Origin: JAMOAW01 sp039908535
GTDB taxonomy: Bacteria > Pseudomonadota > Magnetococcia > Magnetococcales > JADFZT01
Assembly: GCA_039908535.1 (NCBI GenBank)
Contig: JAMOAW010000017.1
Coordinates: forward strand, 1-41,854
Reading direction: 5' to 3'
DNA length: 41,854 nucleotides
Shown here piece by piece: positions 16,835-24,996 of this stretch (the stretch's first letter is position 1; the number at the start of each line of letters is the position of its first letter). The notes beneath the pieces were generated by a model. That model was given only the letters and a program-made list of their open reading frames with translations. It did no database searches and had not been told where the DNA came from. A program made the translations under genes and the position numbers.

Positions 16835-17479
16835 TCATTGTTGAGGGTGTTGTTTTAGGATTGGCTCTAAGATTCGCCACACATTTTCCAAGACAATGGT
16901 ATAGCCTTGTGCATTGGGATGGATGCCGTCAGGGAAGTTGAGTTGGGTTTGCCCGGCAACCCCTTCCAGGAAAAATGGGATGAGATCGACGTGTTGTTGG
17001 GTGGCTATTTGTGGATAAATCTCTTTAAATGTTTGTATATAGGCGTTGCCATAGTTGGGAGGTAACCGCATCCCTCCCAAAATAACCCGAACCTTTTGTT
17101 CTTTGAGTCGTTTGAGGATGGTGGTTAAATTTTCTTGCATGGCGGTGAGACTCAACCCCCGCAGACCATCGTTGGCTCCTAAAACCACGATAGCAAGCGT
17201 GGGTTGACTGCGCAATACCCAATCCAGTCGTCGTATGGCCCCGGCGGTGGTATCCCCAGAGACTCCGGCGTTGATCACCTGATGGGGGAATCCTTGTTGT
17301 TTTAGTCGTGCCTGGAGAAGAGCGGGATAACTCTCCTCGGCACCAACAAGATATCCAGCCGTTAAGCTGTCGCCAAAGCAGAGGATGACTGGAGGGGGTG
17401 TCTCGGCATGTGCGGGTGGCATCATATAAAATCCTGTCCATAGTATTGAGAATAGAATAAACCAATATTTTTTTTGCAT
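16835..17479 (-). CDS. tesA: SGNH/GDSL hydrolase (arylesterase / acyl-CoA thioesterase I, TesA-like)
   Basis: A 214-residue periplasmic esterase. A signal peptide (ending AHAE) precedes the GDSL block FGDSLTAG with the catalytic serine. The oxyanion asparagine is in VVLGANDGLRG, and the catalytic aspartate and histidine are in DGIHPNAQGY. The ATG at 17479 has AGGGA 7 bases upstream. The frame is open further upstream, but that part is translated hairpin-repeat sequence and is not protein-like. The gene is divergent from ybbA-ybbP, as in E. coli (tesA-ybbA-ybbP), which supports the name. Family members hydrolyse thioesters, esters and lysophospholipids. Confidence 0.92.
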   Translation of the reverse strand: MQKKYWFILFSILWTGFYMMPPAHAETPPPVILCFGDSLTAGYLVGAEESYPALLQARLKQQGFPHQVINAGVSGDTTAGAIRRLDWVLRSQPTLAIVVLGANDGLRGLSLTAMQENLTTILKRLKEQKVRVILGGMRLPPNYGNAYIQTFKEIYPQIATQQHVDLIPFFLEGVAGQTQLNFPDGIHPNAQGYTIVLENVWRILEPILKQHPQQ

Positions 17480-17507
17480 GCAAGAGTCCCTCATTTTTTT
17501 TGAGTTT

Positions 17508-17647
17508 TGTACAGGATGCCCTGCGGGCAAAAGATTAAAATTAAAGCCCTGGGGGATGAATCCCACAGACTCCCAAAAGAAAAGGGTGGGGGGATTGGGG
17601 GGCGGTTCTGGGCCCCCCAAGGTCTTGATTTTTATCTTTCCGATACC
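17508..17647 (-). repeat. Intergenic hairpin element, copy 4a (tandem pair)
   Basis: First of two head-to-tail copies in the tesA-ybbA divergent gap, reversed relative to copies 1-3. It starts TGTACAGGATGCCCTGCGGG and ends TTTCCGATACC. This copy has small changes in the second hairpin (CCCACAG instead of CCCCCAG). Confidence 0.9.
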
Positions 17648-17797
17648 TGTACAGGATGCCCTGCGGGCAAAAGATTAAAATCAAAACCCTGGGGGATGAA
17701 TCCCCCAGACCCCCTCTTTTTTTTGAGAACTGATAATCGAGACCTTGGTGGGCGGTTCTGGGCCCCCCAAGGTCTCGATTTTTATTTTTCCTATACA
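17648..17797 (-). repeat. Intergenic hairpin element, copy 4b (tandem pair)
   Basis: Second tandem copy, starting with the same TGTACAGGATGCCCTGCGGG, which defines the unit boundary. It contains CTGGGGGATGAATCCCCCAG and GAGACCTTG / CAAGGTCTC complementary ends, so it can fold as one long hairpin. With copy 4a it fills most of the 437-bp gap 17480-17916. The remaining 119 bp before ybbA is AT-rich and must hold its promoter. Confidence 0.9.
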
Positions 17798-17916
17798 TTG
17801 AATTTTTTCAACAATAAGATTAATAAGTTAAAATATTATATTTTTTTAGTCCATAGAAAAAAATAATAACCCTTTGTTTTTCATTTGCAGACTAAGCGAT
17901 AAATTTTAAATAAACC

Positions 17917-18582
17917 ATGATATTATTAGACAATGTTCGTTTTAGCTTGTCCCATCCGTCGGGTAAGGTATCTATTTTAGAACAAATTGATTTCGCGCTG
18001 CCTCCAGGAGGTCGGGTAGGGTTGACCGGGCCTTCGGGGAGTGGAAAAACCAGTTTGTTGGCGTTGATCGCGGGCATTGAATCCCCCTCCAGTGGCCATA
18101 TTATGATCCATCAAACGAACATCACCACCTTATCTCAAGATGAATTGGCCCGTTTTCGTTTGGCCCATATGGGGATTGTTTTTCAAGATTTTCATCTTTT
18201 AAATCATCTTAGTGCATTGCAAAATGTGGCTCTGCCCTTAAAACTGGCCGGAGTTGTCAACGCCGATGCACTGGCGGGTCACATGTTGGAGCGGGTGGGG
18301 TTAGTTCATCGACTTTCCCATCGTCCCAAAGAGCTCTCTGGGGGGGAGCGGCAACGGGTGGCCATGGCTCGGGCCTTTGTAGCGCGGCCTAAATTACTTT
18401 TAGCCGACGAGCCAACCGGTAATTTGGATCCACAAACCAGCCAACAGGTGATGGATTTGATGTTTACTTTACTGGAAGAGTGGGGAACGACACTGTTTTT
18501 GGTCACCCACAATCCACAACTGGCAAAACGTACCGGACGGGTGGTGCGACTGGAAGGGGGGCGTCTGTGGGAAACGCCTTAA
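17917..18582 (+). CDS. ybbA: ABC transporter ATP-binding protein, YbbA-like
   Basis: A 221-residue LolD-type ATPase with Walker A GPSGSGKTS, Q-loop in IVFQDFHLLN, signature LSGGERQRVAMARA, Walker B LLLADEPTGNLD and the switch histidine VTHN. It pairs with the large permease gene that overlaps its 3' end. The YbbA-YbbP transporter is a MacB/LolCDE-superfamily exporter whose substrate is poorly known. Conservation of the tesA-ybbA-ybbP arrangement here suggests that the thioesterase and transporter share a function, perhaps in lipid or lipoprotein metabolism. The name rests on context, because the sequence motifs are shared with LolD. Confidence 0.9.
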   Translation: MILLDNVRFSLSHPSGKVSILEQIDFALPPGGRVGLTGPSGSGKTSLLALIAGIESPSSGHIMIHQTNITTLSQDELARFRLAHMGIVFQDFHLLNHLSALQNVALPLKLAGVVNADALAGHMLERVGLVHRLSHRPKELSGGERQRVAMARAFVARPKLLLADEPTGNLDPQTSQQVMDLMFTLLEEWGTTLFLVTHNPQLAKRTGRVVRLEGGRLWETP

Positions 18583-21122
18583 AACAAAATCCCTTTGTTC
18601 TGCTTTGGCACACCTTGGCCCCAGCCAAAGAGGAGACCCTCTTTTATATATTGTGTGTGGTGATTGGTCTGGCCAGTTGCGTCGGTGTGACGGCCACCTC
18701 CAACCTTTTGACCGTTTTGGTTGATCAAAATGCCCGCGCCTTACTGGCCGCCGATGTGCGTTTACAAGCAACCCACCCTATGGATGATTTTATCCAAAAA
18801 GAGGTGCTTTCCTCGGGCGCGCATCTTCTTGCCCATAGCCAGGAATTTACCGCCATGGTCTCGCGAGCCGATAACCAGGGAGAGGCGATCTTGGTGGATG
18901 TCAAGGCTGTGGATGACCACTATCCGGTGCGGGGTGGGGTGGCGTTGGCCAGTGGTGAAAATTTTGCCGAAAAAATGCGAGCGGGTGAAGCCGTTGCCGA
19001 AGAGCCTCTTTTTACCCGGTTGCATCTTGCTTTGGGGCAGTCGATCACTTTGGGTGCCCGCCAATTTGTCTTGCAAGATCGTCTAAGCCGTGAACCCGAT
19101 CGTTTGACGACACTGTTTCGACTGGGGCCACGCGTGATCATTCCTTTGGAGCGGGTGGCCGAAACAGGCTTGCGGCAGTTGGGCAGTCGCATTCAATATG
19201 TGGTATCGGTTGGGCTTGCCGAGGGGGAAAATCCAGAGGAGATGGCCAGTCGGTGGCAGAGTGCGGCTTTGGCCCAAGGAATTCAAATAACCACCCCCAT
19301 GGGGAGTCAAAAGGGGGCTAAGCGATTTATTCAGCGGTTGAATATTTTTTTACAGATCACTTCTTTGTTGGTTTTGATGCTCTCTGGTATAGGGCTAGCT
19401 GGTGCGGCGAGCAACTATATGGCCCATCAGGGGCACTCCTTGGCCGTCCTTAAATATTTAGGAGCTGGCAATCGCCTGTTGATGTGGGCAGTCGTGGGAC
19501 AATTATTAAAGATGGCGGGTTTGGGTAGCCTCATGGGGGCGGTGCTGGGGGGTATATTTTCGCATCTGTTGTTTTATCAATTGGGGGATTTGGTTCTCGG
19601 AGGGAAAATATTTTTGTTGCCTTGGGAGCTGTTTTGCATAGGGGTCGGTTTTGGTCTTTTGGTCTCTTTATTGTTCTCCTTGTCTCCTATTTTGCGAATT
19701 CGTTCGACTTCGGTTGGGTCATTATTGCGCAGTTTAGATTGGGAATTGCACCTGCCCGATGGCCGACAGGAGCGTTGGATCGTCGCGGGAGTGGTCCTCC
19801 TCTTGGCGATTTTTATGATTTATTTTGCCGGTCAATGGCGTTTTGGGAGTGGATTTTTGTTGGGATTGACTCTTTGTGTCGTTCTTCTGGGCCTCTTGGC
19901 CTGGATGGGTTTGGCCATACTTGAAAAAATAAATTTGGCATCACCAATCGTGATGTTGGCGCGAGATAACCTTTTGGGCCGCAGGCGGGGGAGTATGGCG
20001 GTGTTGGTTGGGTTGGGGGTGGGGTTTGCGGTGGTGATGACGATCATTCTTTTAGAGCATAATCTCTCTTGGCAAATGGAACAACGATTGGCCGAGCGTG
20101 CCCCGGATTTTTTTTTTATGGATCTGCAAACGGATCAGGTGGAACCATTTCAACAGTTGCTGGAGCAGTTTGTTGAACAAAAAATGGATTTGCGTTTGAC
20201 TCCGGTGGTTCGGGGGCGTTTGGTACGTTTACGGGGGGAGTTGGTGACCACGAAAATGGTCCAAGATAATGCCGAAGGGTGGCGGTTACAACGGGAGTAT
20301 GTGTTGACTTGGTCGGCTCAGATACCGCGAGGCAACCGGTTGGTGGCGGGGGAGTGGTGGTCAGCTGCGACAACAGAAGATGGTGTGAGTCTGGAAAAGC
20401 AGATGGCCGACGCTTTGGGGATTGGGGTGGGGGACGCCATTGCGTTTGATATTCAAGGAGTGGTAGTGACCGCCTTGGTTAAAAATATTCGTCAAGTAGA
20501 TTGGAGCGATATGGGCTTAAATTTTTTTGTGGTCTTTTCCCCCAATCTTTTGGCCGAGGCTCCGACCACTTGGTTGGCAACGGCTGCGGTTCGTAAAGGG
20601 GCGGCAGAATCGTTACGGTTGGCCATGAAAGAACAATTTTCCAATGTTTCCATCGTTCCAACGCAAGAGGTCATGGCCCTGGTGCAAAACATTTTGGTAC
20701 AGGTGAGTTGGGCTGCCCAGAGTGTTGCAACTTTGGCCTTTGTGGCGGGATTATTGGTATTGGGGGTCTCTGTGGTGGGAGATCGGCGGCGCCATTTTTA
20801 TCAAACGGCTCTTTTTCGTTTGTTAGGAGCAACGAAAGGGAGCGTTTTGAAAATCATTTGCATGGAGTATGCCCTGTTGGCTACCGTGGCGATAACCTTT
20901 GGTTTGTGTGTGGCTCAAGGAGTGAGTTTCCTGTTGGTTTGGTGGATTTTACAGGATTTTTGGGTTTGGTTTCCCATGGTTTCGGTTGTTGGATGGGGGA
21001 TTGGAATCGTTTTGGTGATTGGAACAGGCTGGATAACGCAACGTGCAGAGTTGGATAGACCATTGCAAAGGGTGTTAAGCGCATCCCGCAATGGATGCGC
21101 TATTATGTATTCGGAAAAATAA
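18567..21122 (+). CDS. ybbP: Large FtsX/MacB-type ABC permease, YbbP-like
   Basis: About 851 residues, with ten or so membrane helices in two FtsX-type cores separated by large periplasmic loops (about residues 40-240 and 490-690). This is the duplicated architecture of YbbP and is much larger than LolC. The GTG at 18567, preceded by GGAAGGGGGG at a 5-base spacing, is the likely start and overlaps ybbA by 16 bases. The frame is open 87 bases further upstream. The last residues (IMYSEK) and the TAA come from a copy of the hairpin element that begins at 21107. A 9-bp perfect hairpin lies in the coding sequence just before it. Confidence 0.9.
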   Translation: MGNALKQNPFVLLWHTLAPAKEETLFYILCVVIGLASCVGVTATSNLLTVLVDQNARALLAADVRLQATHPMDDFIQKEVLSSGAHLLAHSQEFTAMVSRADNQGEAILVDVKAVDDHYPVRGGVALASGENFAEKMRAGEAVAEEPLFTRLHLALGQSITLGARQFVLQDRLSREPDRLTTLFRLGPRVIIPLERVAETGLRQLGSRIQYVVSVGLAEGENPEEMASRWQSAALAQGIQITTPMGSQKGAKRFIQRLNIFLQITSLLVLMLSGIGLAGAASNYMAHQGHSLAVLKYLGAGNRLLMWAVVGQLLKMAGLGSLMGAVLGGIFSHLLFYQLGDLVLGGKIFLLPWELFCIGVGFGLLVSLLFSLSPILRIRSTSVGSLLRSLDWELHLPDGRQERWIVAGVVLLLAIFMIYFAGQWRFGSGFLLGLTLCVVLLGLLAWMGLAILEKINLASPIVMLARDNLLGRRRGSMAVLVGLGVGFAVVMTIILLEHNLSWQMEQRLAERAPDFFFMDLQTDQVEPFQQLLEQFVEQKMDLRLTPVVRGRLVRLRGELVTTKMVQDNAEGWRLQREYVLTWSAQIPRGNRLVAGEWWSAATTEDGVSLEKQMADALGIGVGDAIAFDIQGVVVTALVKNIRQVDWSDMGLNFFVVFSPNLLAEAPTTWLATAAVRKGAAESLRLAMKEQFSNVSIVPTQEVMALVQNILVQVSWAAQSVATLAFVAGLLVLGVSVVGDRRRHFYQTALFRLLGATKGSVLKIICMEYALLATVAITFGLCVAQGVSFLLVWWILQDFWVWFPMVSVVGWGIGIVLVIGTGWITQRAELDRPLQRVLSASRNGCAIMYSEK

Positions 21123-21255
21123 ACACCAAGACCTTGGGGGCCCAGAACCGCCCCCCAATATCCTCCCCTCTTTTTTTTAATTTTAAAAAAAAGAGGGGAG
21201 GCTGGGGATTTATCCCCCAGGGTTTTGATTTTTTTGCCCGCAGGGCATCTTGTTC
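21107..21255 (+). repeat. Intergenic hairpin element, copy 5
   Basis: Copy after ybbP. The first hairpin is degenerate (GGGGGCCCAGAACCGCCCCCC), and the second (CTGGGGATTTATCCCCCAG) is partly preserved. It starts GTATTCGGAAAAATAA, which contributes the ybbP stop codon, and ends TTTTTTGCCCGCAGGGCATC. Confidence 0.88.
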
Positions 21256-22459
21256 AACGTGAGCCATTTGGCTCTGTCCTAGCAAAGAGAAGGTCATTTG
21301 CGGTTCTCATTTCCAGCCACTCTTTTTCTGTTCGTCCCCCCTGTCACGCCTATTCAACGGTTGATACCAATGTGCAATTAAATGGGTAAAAATATGAGAC
21401 CTTGTCTCGTACAATATGTGCATGTGGGAAAAATTTAAAAGCAAGACCTTGGGTGGTTGCGCTCCCACCCCCCCCTGCTTGGGGGCTACAAAGTCAAAAA
21501 AAAAATTCAAAAGCAACACCTTGGAGGCTCTGCCTCCAAACCTCCGCCGGGGAGCGTGACGCTCCCCGGACCCCTCCAATAATATTTTATTGAACGCAAA
21601 TTGGTATGAAAACGTGGCAAGAGGATTCATTTCCTTTGCTAAAATAGGACATGACACCTCATGGAGTTAATAACAAAAAAATCCGCCCAGGGTGCTTTTT
21701 ACGAAATGAACGCACCAGTACCGAAAGAGCAGGATTGAAAAAAGTTTCGGTGACCCGGTAATTTTGATGTCATTGTGCTCTATAATTTCAAAAAATAGTA
21801 AAATGGACGATTTTATTTGTATTAGAATATTATGATAATCTAAACATTATATAGTATTGTATAAATTGTTATCTGTATATTAGATCGTTCATTTAAATAT
21901 ATAATTTTATAGCAATCCAACGTGAAACAATAAAAACAAACAATTCAAACAATTTTTTTGGTAAATTTGCTAAATTGAAATATAAATTTTGATTTATTGT
22001 GGCAATCAAATAATTTTTTTAAGTTAAATTTTGTCATGATCATTGTACTTTTTGGATGGGTTGAATTATTATCATTTACAGTGATAAATATTTTTTTCTA
22101 TATAAAACATTGTATTATATGTTTATGGGTAGAGGGTTTTATGGATTTTTTTTGAATATCGACACATATTGATAAATAAAAATAAATTTACATACAAACA
22201 ACATACGAAAATTCCTGGAAAAGGAGATCATAATCTGTGTAGACTCTCTGCGCGGTTTAATACAATAGGAGAATTGAGATTCAAAAGAGCAATACCTGAT
22301 TTTCTCCTTTTTCTGATTTGACCGCAGTTGCAGATTGGGCCGGTTGTGTGCAATCTGTAATGACAGTCAAGGATTTACGCAACCCCATTAAGCGTCAGAT
22401 CCGAAAAAAACTGGTCGATTAACATTCACTTTTGCAGCACTATTTGGAGGCTTTAGATA
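21123..22459. other. 1.34-kb gap upstream of soxY
   Basis: No convincing gene. From left to right it holds hairpin copy 5, a second hairpin family (21420-21577), a very AT-rich stretch (about 21780-22200) with no long frame, and the probable soxY promoter region. Near its end a 35-codon frame (22318-22422) ends with the protein-like RNPIKRQIRKKLVD; it could be a gene remnant or a leader peptide. A 7-bp perfect hairpin CAGATTG/CAATCTG lies inside it (about 22331-22357). Confidence 0.6.
21420..21577. repeat. Second type of intergenic hairpin repeat
   Basis: Different in sequence from the main element but built alike: AAAGCAAGACCTTGG, a GGTGGTTGCGCTCCCACC hairpin, an A-run, AAAGCAACACCTTGGAGG, the hairpin GGAGGC-TCT-GCCTCC and the perfect 8-bp hairpin GGGGAGCG-TGA-CGCTCCCC. 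The internal duplication of AAAAGCAA(G/C)ACCTTGG suggests two fused units. Confidence 0.75.
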
Positions 22460-22957
22460 ATGGGCATGACTCAAAATACTCAACTGACACGTAGATCTTT
22501 TCTCACGGCCATGAGTGCCACCGGAGCCGCTTATGTGGCGACGGGCTTCATGGTTGGACTTCCAAGAAATTTACATGCTGAAGAGGCTGCTGCTGCGGCC
22601 TCGGTGGACGACTTGGTTGCTCAGGAAATGGGCGCAGGAGCGATTGCCCTTGAAAAGGTAAAAATCGATACCCCAGCCAAGGCTGAAAATGGAGCCTTGG
22701 TCCGTATCCCGATTTCGGTTGACCATCCCATGGAAGCGAACAACTATATCGAAAAAATTGCGATCTTTGTCGACAACAATCCCAAACCTTTGGTTGGCAG
22801 CTTTACGCTTTCGCCAGCTACGGGGAAGGCCGAAATCGAATTGCGCATCAAAATGGCCAAAGCTTCTAAAATTCGTGTGATTGCTAAGTCCAACAGCGGA
22901 AAACTCTATGGAGCTATCCAAGATATTCAGGTCGCTGAAGGCGGTTGCGCAGGCTAA
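22460..22957 (+). CDS. soxY: Sulfur carrier protein SoxY
   Basis: A 165-residue SoxY. A twin-arginine signal (TRRSFL, residues 10-15) sends the folded SoxYZ complex to the periplasm. The immunoglobulin-like domain includes VRIPISVDHPMEANNYIEKI and IFVDNNPKPLVGSF. The C-terminus is GGCAG with cysteine 163, the swinging-arm residue that carries the sulfur substrate; the common form is GGCGG. SoxY binds thiosulfate- or sulfide-derived sulfur on this cysteine. GGAGG lies 9 bases before the ATG. soxZ follows 49 bp later. No soxAX, soxB or soxCD is in the window, so the carrier may serve another sulfur pathway or genes elsewhere. Confidence 0.96.
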   Translation: MGMTQNTQLTRRSFLTAMSATGAAYVATGFMVGLPRNLHAEEAAAAASVDDLVAQEMGAGAIALEKVKIDTPAKAENGALVRIPISVDHPMEANNYIEKIAIFVDNNPKPLVGSFTLSPATGKAEIELRIKMAKASKIRVIAKSNSGKLYGAIQDIQVAEGGCAG

Positions 22958-23006
22958 CTTGTCCTATTTTGACTATTTCTTAAACGTTTAACGCTTGGAG
23001 ACGATT

Positions 23007-23342
23007 ATGGCGGATATTGGAGAACCCAAGGTACGTGGCCCCCAGGGTCCCACCAAAAAAGGTGAAATTGCACAGATTAAAACGCTTATTAAGCATCCTA
23101 TGGAGAGCGGTCTTCGCAAGGATAAAGAGAGTGGTGAGCTCATTCCAGCCCATTTTATTCAGGAAATTTCCGCTGAATACGGTGGCAGTGTTGTCATGAA
23201 AGCGATGTTGACGGGGGCCGTCTCGAAAAACCCATTTTTTTCCTTCAACATCCTAGCTGATAAAACAGGGCCTTTGACCGTGACATGGAAAGATAATAAG
23301 GGCCAAGAGTGGAAGGATAGTGTTGAGATTAAGGTGGAATAA
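23007..23342 (+). CDS. soxZ: Sulfur-compound chelating protein SoxZ
   Basis: SoxZ, 111 residues from the ATG at 23007 (GGAG 6 bases upstream; a TTG at 22995 would add four residues). It has no signal peptide, as expected, because it travels to the periplasm with Tat-exported SoxY. Typical segments are IKTLIKHPMESGLRKD, PAHFIQEISAEYGGSVVM and the C-terminal TVTWKDNKGQEWKDSVEI. SoxZ folds as an immunoglobulin-like domain and holds SoxY in the heterodimer. A long hairpin sits just after the stop codon. Confidence 0.96.
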   Translation: MADIGEPKVRGPQGPTKKGEIAQIKTLIKHPMESGLRKDKESGELIPAHFIQEISAEYGGSVVMKAMLTGAVSKNPFFSFNILADKTGPLTVTWKDNKGQEWKDSVEIKVE

Positions 23343-23363
23343 TTCACCTGTTTTGCATCAAAA

Positions 23364-23420
23364 AATCATTCATAAACCACCGTTACACGTTATTGTGTTG
23401 CGGTGGTTTAGCGAATGATT
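23364..23420 (+). terminator. Long nested hairpin downstream of soxZ
   Basis: Outer arms AATCATTC / GAATGATT enclose AACCACCG / CGGTGGTT and an inner ACAC / GTGT. No T run follows, so it is more likely an mRNA processing or stability element, or a leaky terminator, than a strong intrinsic terminator. It may set the soxYZ level relative to the downstream genes. Confidence 0.6.
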
Positions 23421-23614
23421 GAGGAAGGTTCTCATGTATTGAAGAACGAATATTTAGACCTCATTAGGTGTTTTTTGCCTCCCCACCAGTGAGGATTTTT
23501 GACTTTAATTTTTAAACCGAAGGGTGTCGTTTTCTTTGATTTTTTATCAAAGAAAAAATCGATGCACATTCAGACAATCAAGTTGGAAATCTTTTATATC
23601 GTGGAGGTCACAAG

Positions 23615-24196
23615 ATGGTCATTCTTAGAAGTATCCTGGCAGTAATCGGTTTGCTGGTGGTGTTGGGTGGGGGGTATGGTTTTGCTAAAATGGCACCTGT
23701 TTTAAGCAAAATGGATCCAGATTACAAAGAGATGTATATTGGGTTTGCGACAAGACTTTTAGAGTCCATGGACCCTGGTGTTGCGATGACGTGGGCGGTT
23801 CCGGTAGAAAATCCTGATTTGTCAGCAGAAGATATCAAAGAGTCGTTAAAGAGTTTGGCATCGGCGCGTAATTTTTTGTTTGTTGGAGAAGCAAAATTTT
23901 ATAAACAGGTGGAAGCGGTGACGGGGCAACCCTATCGGCACATTGAATTTCTCTCCTTCTGTGATGCACGCGTTGGTAAAATGATGGCCGACTATCAAGA
24001 TGCTTATACGGCCTTTATGCCGTGTCGTATCGCGCTTGTTCAAGATAAACAAGGTAAATTTTGGCTTTATTCTATGAATCTAGACATGATGATTCACGGT
24101 GGAAAAGAGTTGCCAGCAGAACTTAGAAAGGAGGCCCTCAGAGTTCGTAATGTGATCAAGGATATTATGACCGATGCAGCTAAGGGAGAATTCTGA
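23615..24196 (+). CDS. DUF302-domain protein of sox loci
   Basis: A 193-residue protein with an N-terminal membrane helix (residues 5-27) and a DUF302 domain. The domain signature is clear: HIEFLSFCDARVGKMM, AYTAFMPCRIALVQD and FWLYSMNLDMMIHGG. DUF302 genes commonly occur beside soxYZ and other sulfur-oxidation genes, but their biochemical role is not established. The two cysteines (in SFCD and MPCR) are candidates for sulfur or metal binding. GGAGG precedes the ATG by 8 bases. It sits between soxZ and the fccA-type gene in the same direction, so it probably belongs to the same sulfur operon. Confidence 0.85.
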   Translation: MVILRSILAVIGLLVVLGGGYGFAKMAPVLSKMDPDYKEMYIGFATRLLESMDPGVAMTWAVPVENPDLSAEDIKESLKSLASARNFLFVGEAKFYKQVEAVTGQPYRHIEFLSFCDARVGKMMADYQDAYTAFMPCRIALVQDKQGKFWLYSMNLDMMIHGGKELPAELRKEALRVRNVIKDIMTDAAKGEF

Positions 24197-24239
24197 CACC
24201 TTTTTCAAACATTTTTTGATATTAGGTTAAGGTACGCAC

Positions 24240-24264
24240 GGTGAATCAGAGTAAACGATTCACC
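24240..24264 (+). other. Perfect 8-bp hairpin before the dihaem cytochrome gene
   Basis: GGTGAATC, a 9-base loop and GATTCACC lie 32 bp before the start codon of the next gene and end close to its ribosome binding site. This may affect translation or mRNA decay. No T run follows. Confidence 0.55.
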
Positions 24265-24295
24265 CAATCATAATCGGTAATGATCGGAGGAAACC

Positions 24296-24994
24296 ATGCA
24301 CCGAAAAAAAATTCACGTGTTGATTCTAGCGCTGGGATTGCTAGGATGCACGACTTTCGCAAATGCATCAGATGCACCATCTGATGCGGCGGAAAAGGCT
24401 GCAAAAGAGGCCGCCAAAGCGGCGGCGATTGCCGCCCCACCCGCCGAAGAGGCCATGCTCGCCAATACCTGTGCGGGATGTCATGGGACCAATGGTGTCT
24501 CTGCAGGGCCAGGTATGCCCTCAATAGCGGGGATGCCGAGTGCTTATTTACAAACCATTATGGCGGATTTTAAAAGTGGGAAGCGTCCGTCCACCATTAT
24601 GGGTCGGATCGCCAGAGGGTACACAGAAGAAGAGACCAAACGTCTCTCTGACTATCTTTCCAGAACCACTTGGCAAAATGCCGTAAGCCATCCCAATTCA
24701 AAATTAGTCACCAAGGTGGATACCGCCAAGGCGATCCGTGGCCAACAATTGGTAAATGAATATAAATGTGAAAAATGCCATGAGGATGATGGGGTTACCC
24801 AAGATTCAGAAGTCCCGCGCATGGCAGGACAGTGGTTGGATTATCTTTTGATTAAAATGCAAGATTATAAAAATCCACTTGTGCATACGCTGCAACCGAT
24901 CAAAATGCAAAATAAAATTGATGATCTGACGATGGAAGATTTGGAGAGCATCGCCCATTTTTATGCGAGTGCGCCACTTTTAGGGAGGCCATAA
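24296..24994 (+). CDS. fccA: Dihaem cytochrome c, sulfide dehydrogenase cytochrome subunit (FccA/SoxE-like)
   Basis: A 232-residue dihaem cytochrome of the c4/FccA type. An N-terminal signal (ending FANA, or a lipobox at LLGC with cysteine 18) is followed by an Ala/Lys/Glu-rich helix and two cytochrome c domains with haem sites CAGCHG (59-64) and CEKCHE (158-163). It is directly followed, after 2 bp, by the FAD-binding sulfide dehydrogenase subunit, so together they form flavocytochrome c, which oxidises sulfide to sulfur in the periplasm and reduces a cytochrome c. GGAGG lies 7 bases before the ATG. A generic cytochrome c4 is the alternative; the neighbouring gene favours FccA. Confidence 0.88.
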   Translation: MHRKKIHVLILALGLLGCTTFANASDAPSDAAEKAAKEAAKAAAIAAPPAEEAMLANTCAGCHGTNGVSAGPGMPSIAGMPSAYLQTIMADFKSGKRPSTIMGRIARGYTEEETKRLSDYLSRTTWQNAVSHPNSKLVTKVDTAKAIRGQQLVNEYKCEKCHEDDGVTQDSEVPRMAGQWLDYLLIKMQDYKNPLVHTLQPIKMQNKIDDLTMEDLESIAHFYASAPLLGRP

Positions 24995-24996
24995 TA

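Noticed and set aside
17478..17866. Open frames rich in Pro and Gly (such as NPPDPLFFL) across hairpin copies 4a and 4b
   Set aside because: They are translations of the repeat itself; similar peptides recur at every copy and have no ribosome binding sites.
21307..21657. 116-codon minus-strand frame in the gap before soxY
   Set aside because: Most of it is the second hairpin repeat; composition is not protein-like and there is no ribosome binding site.
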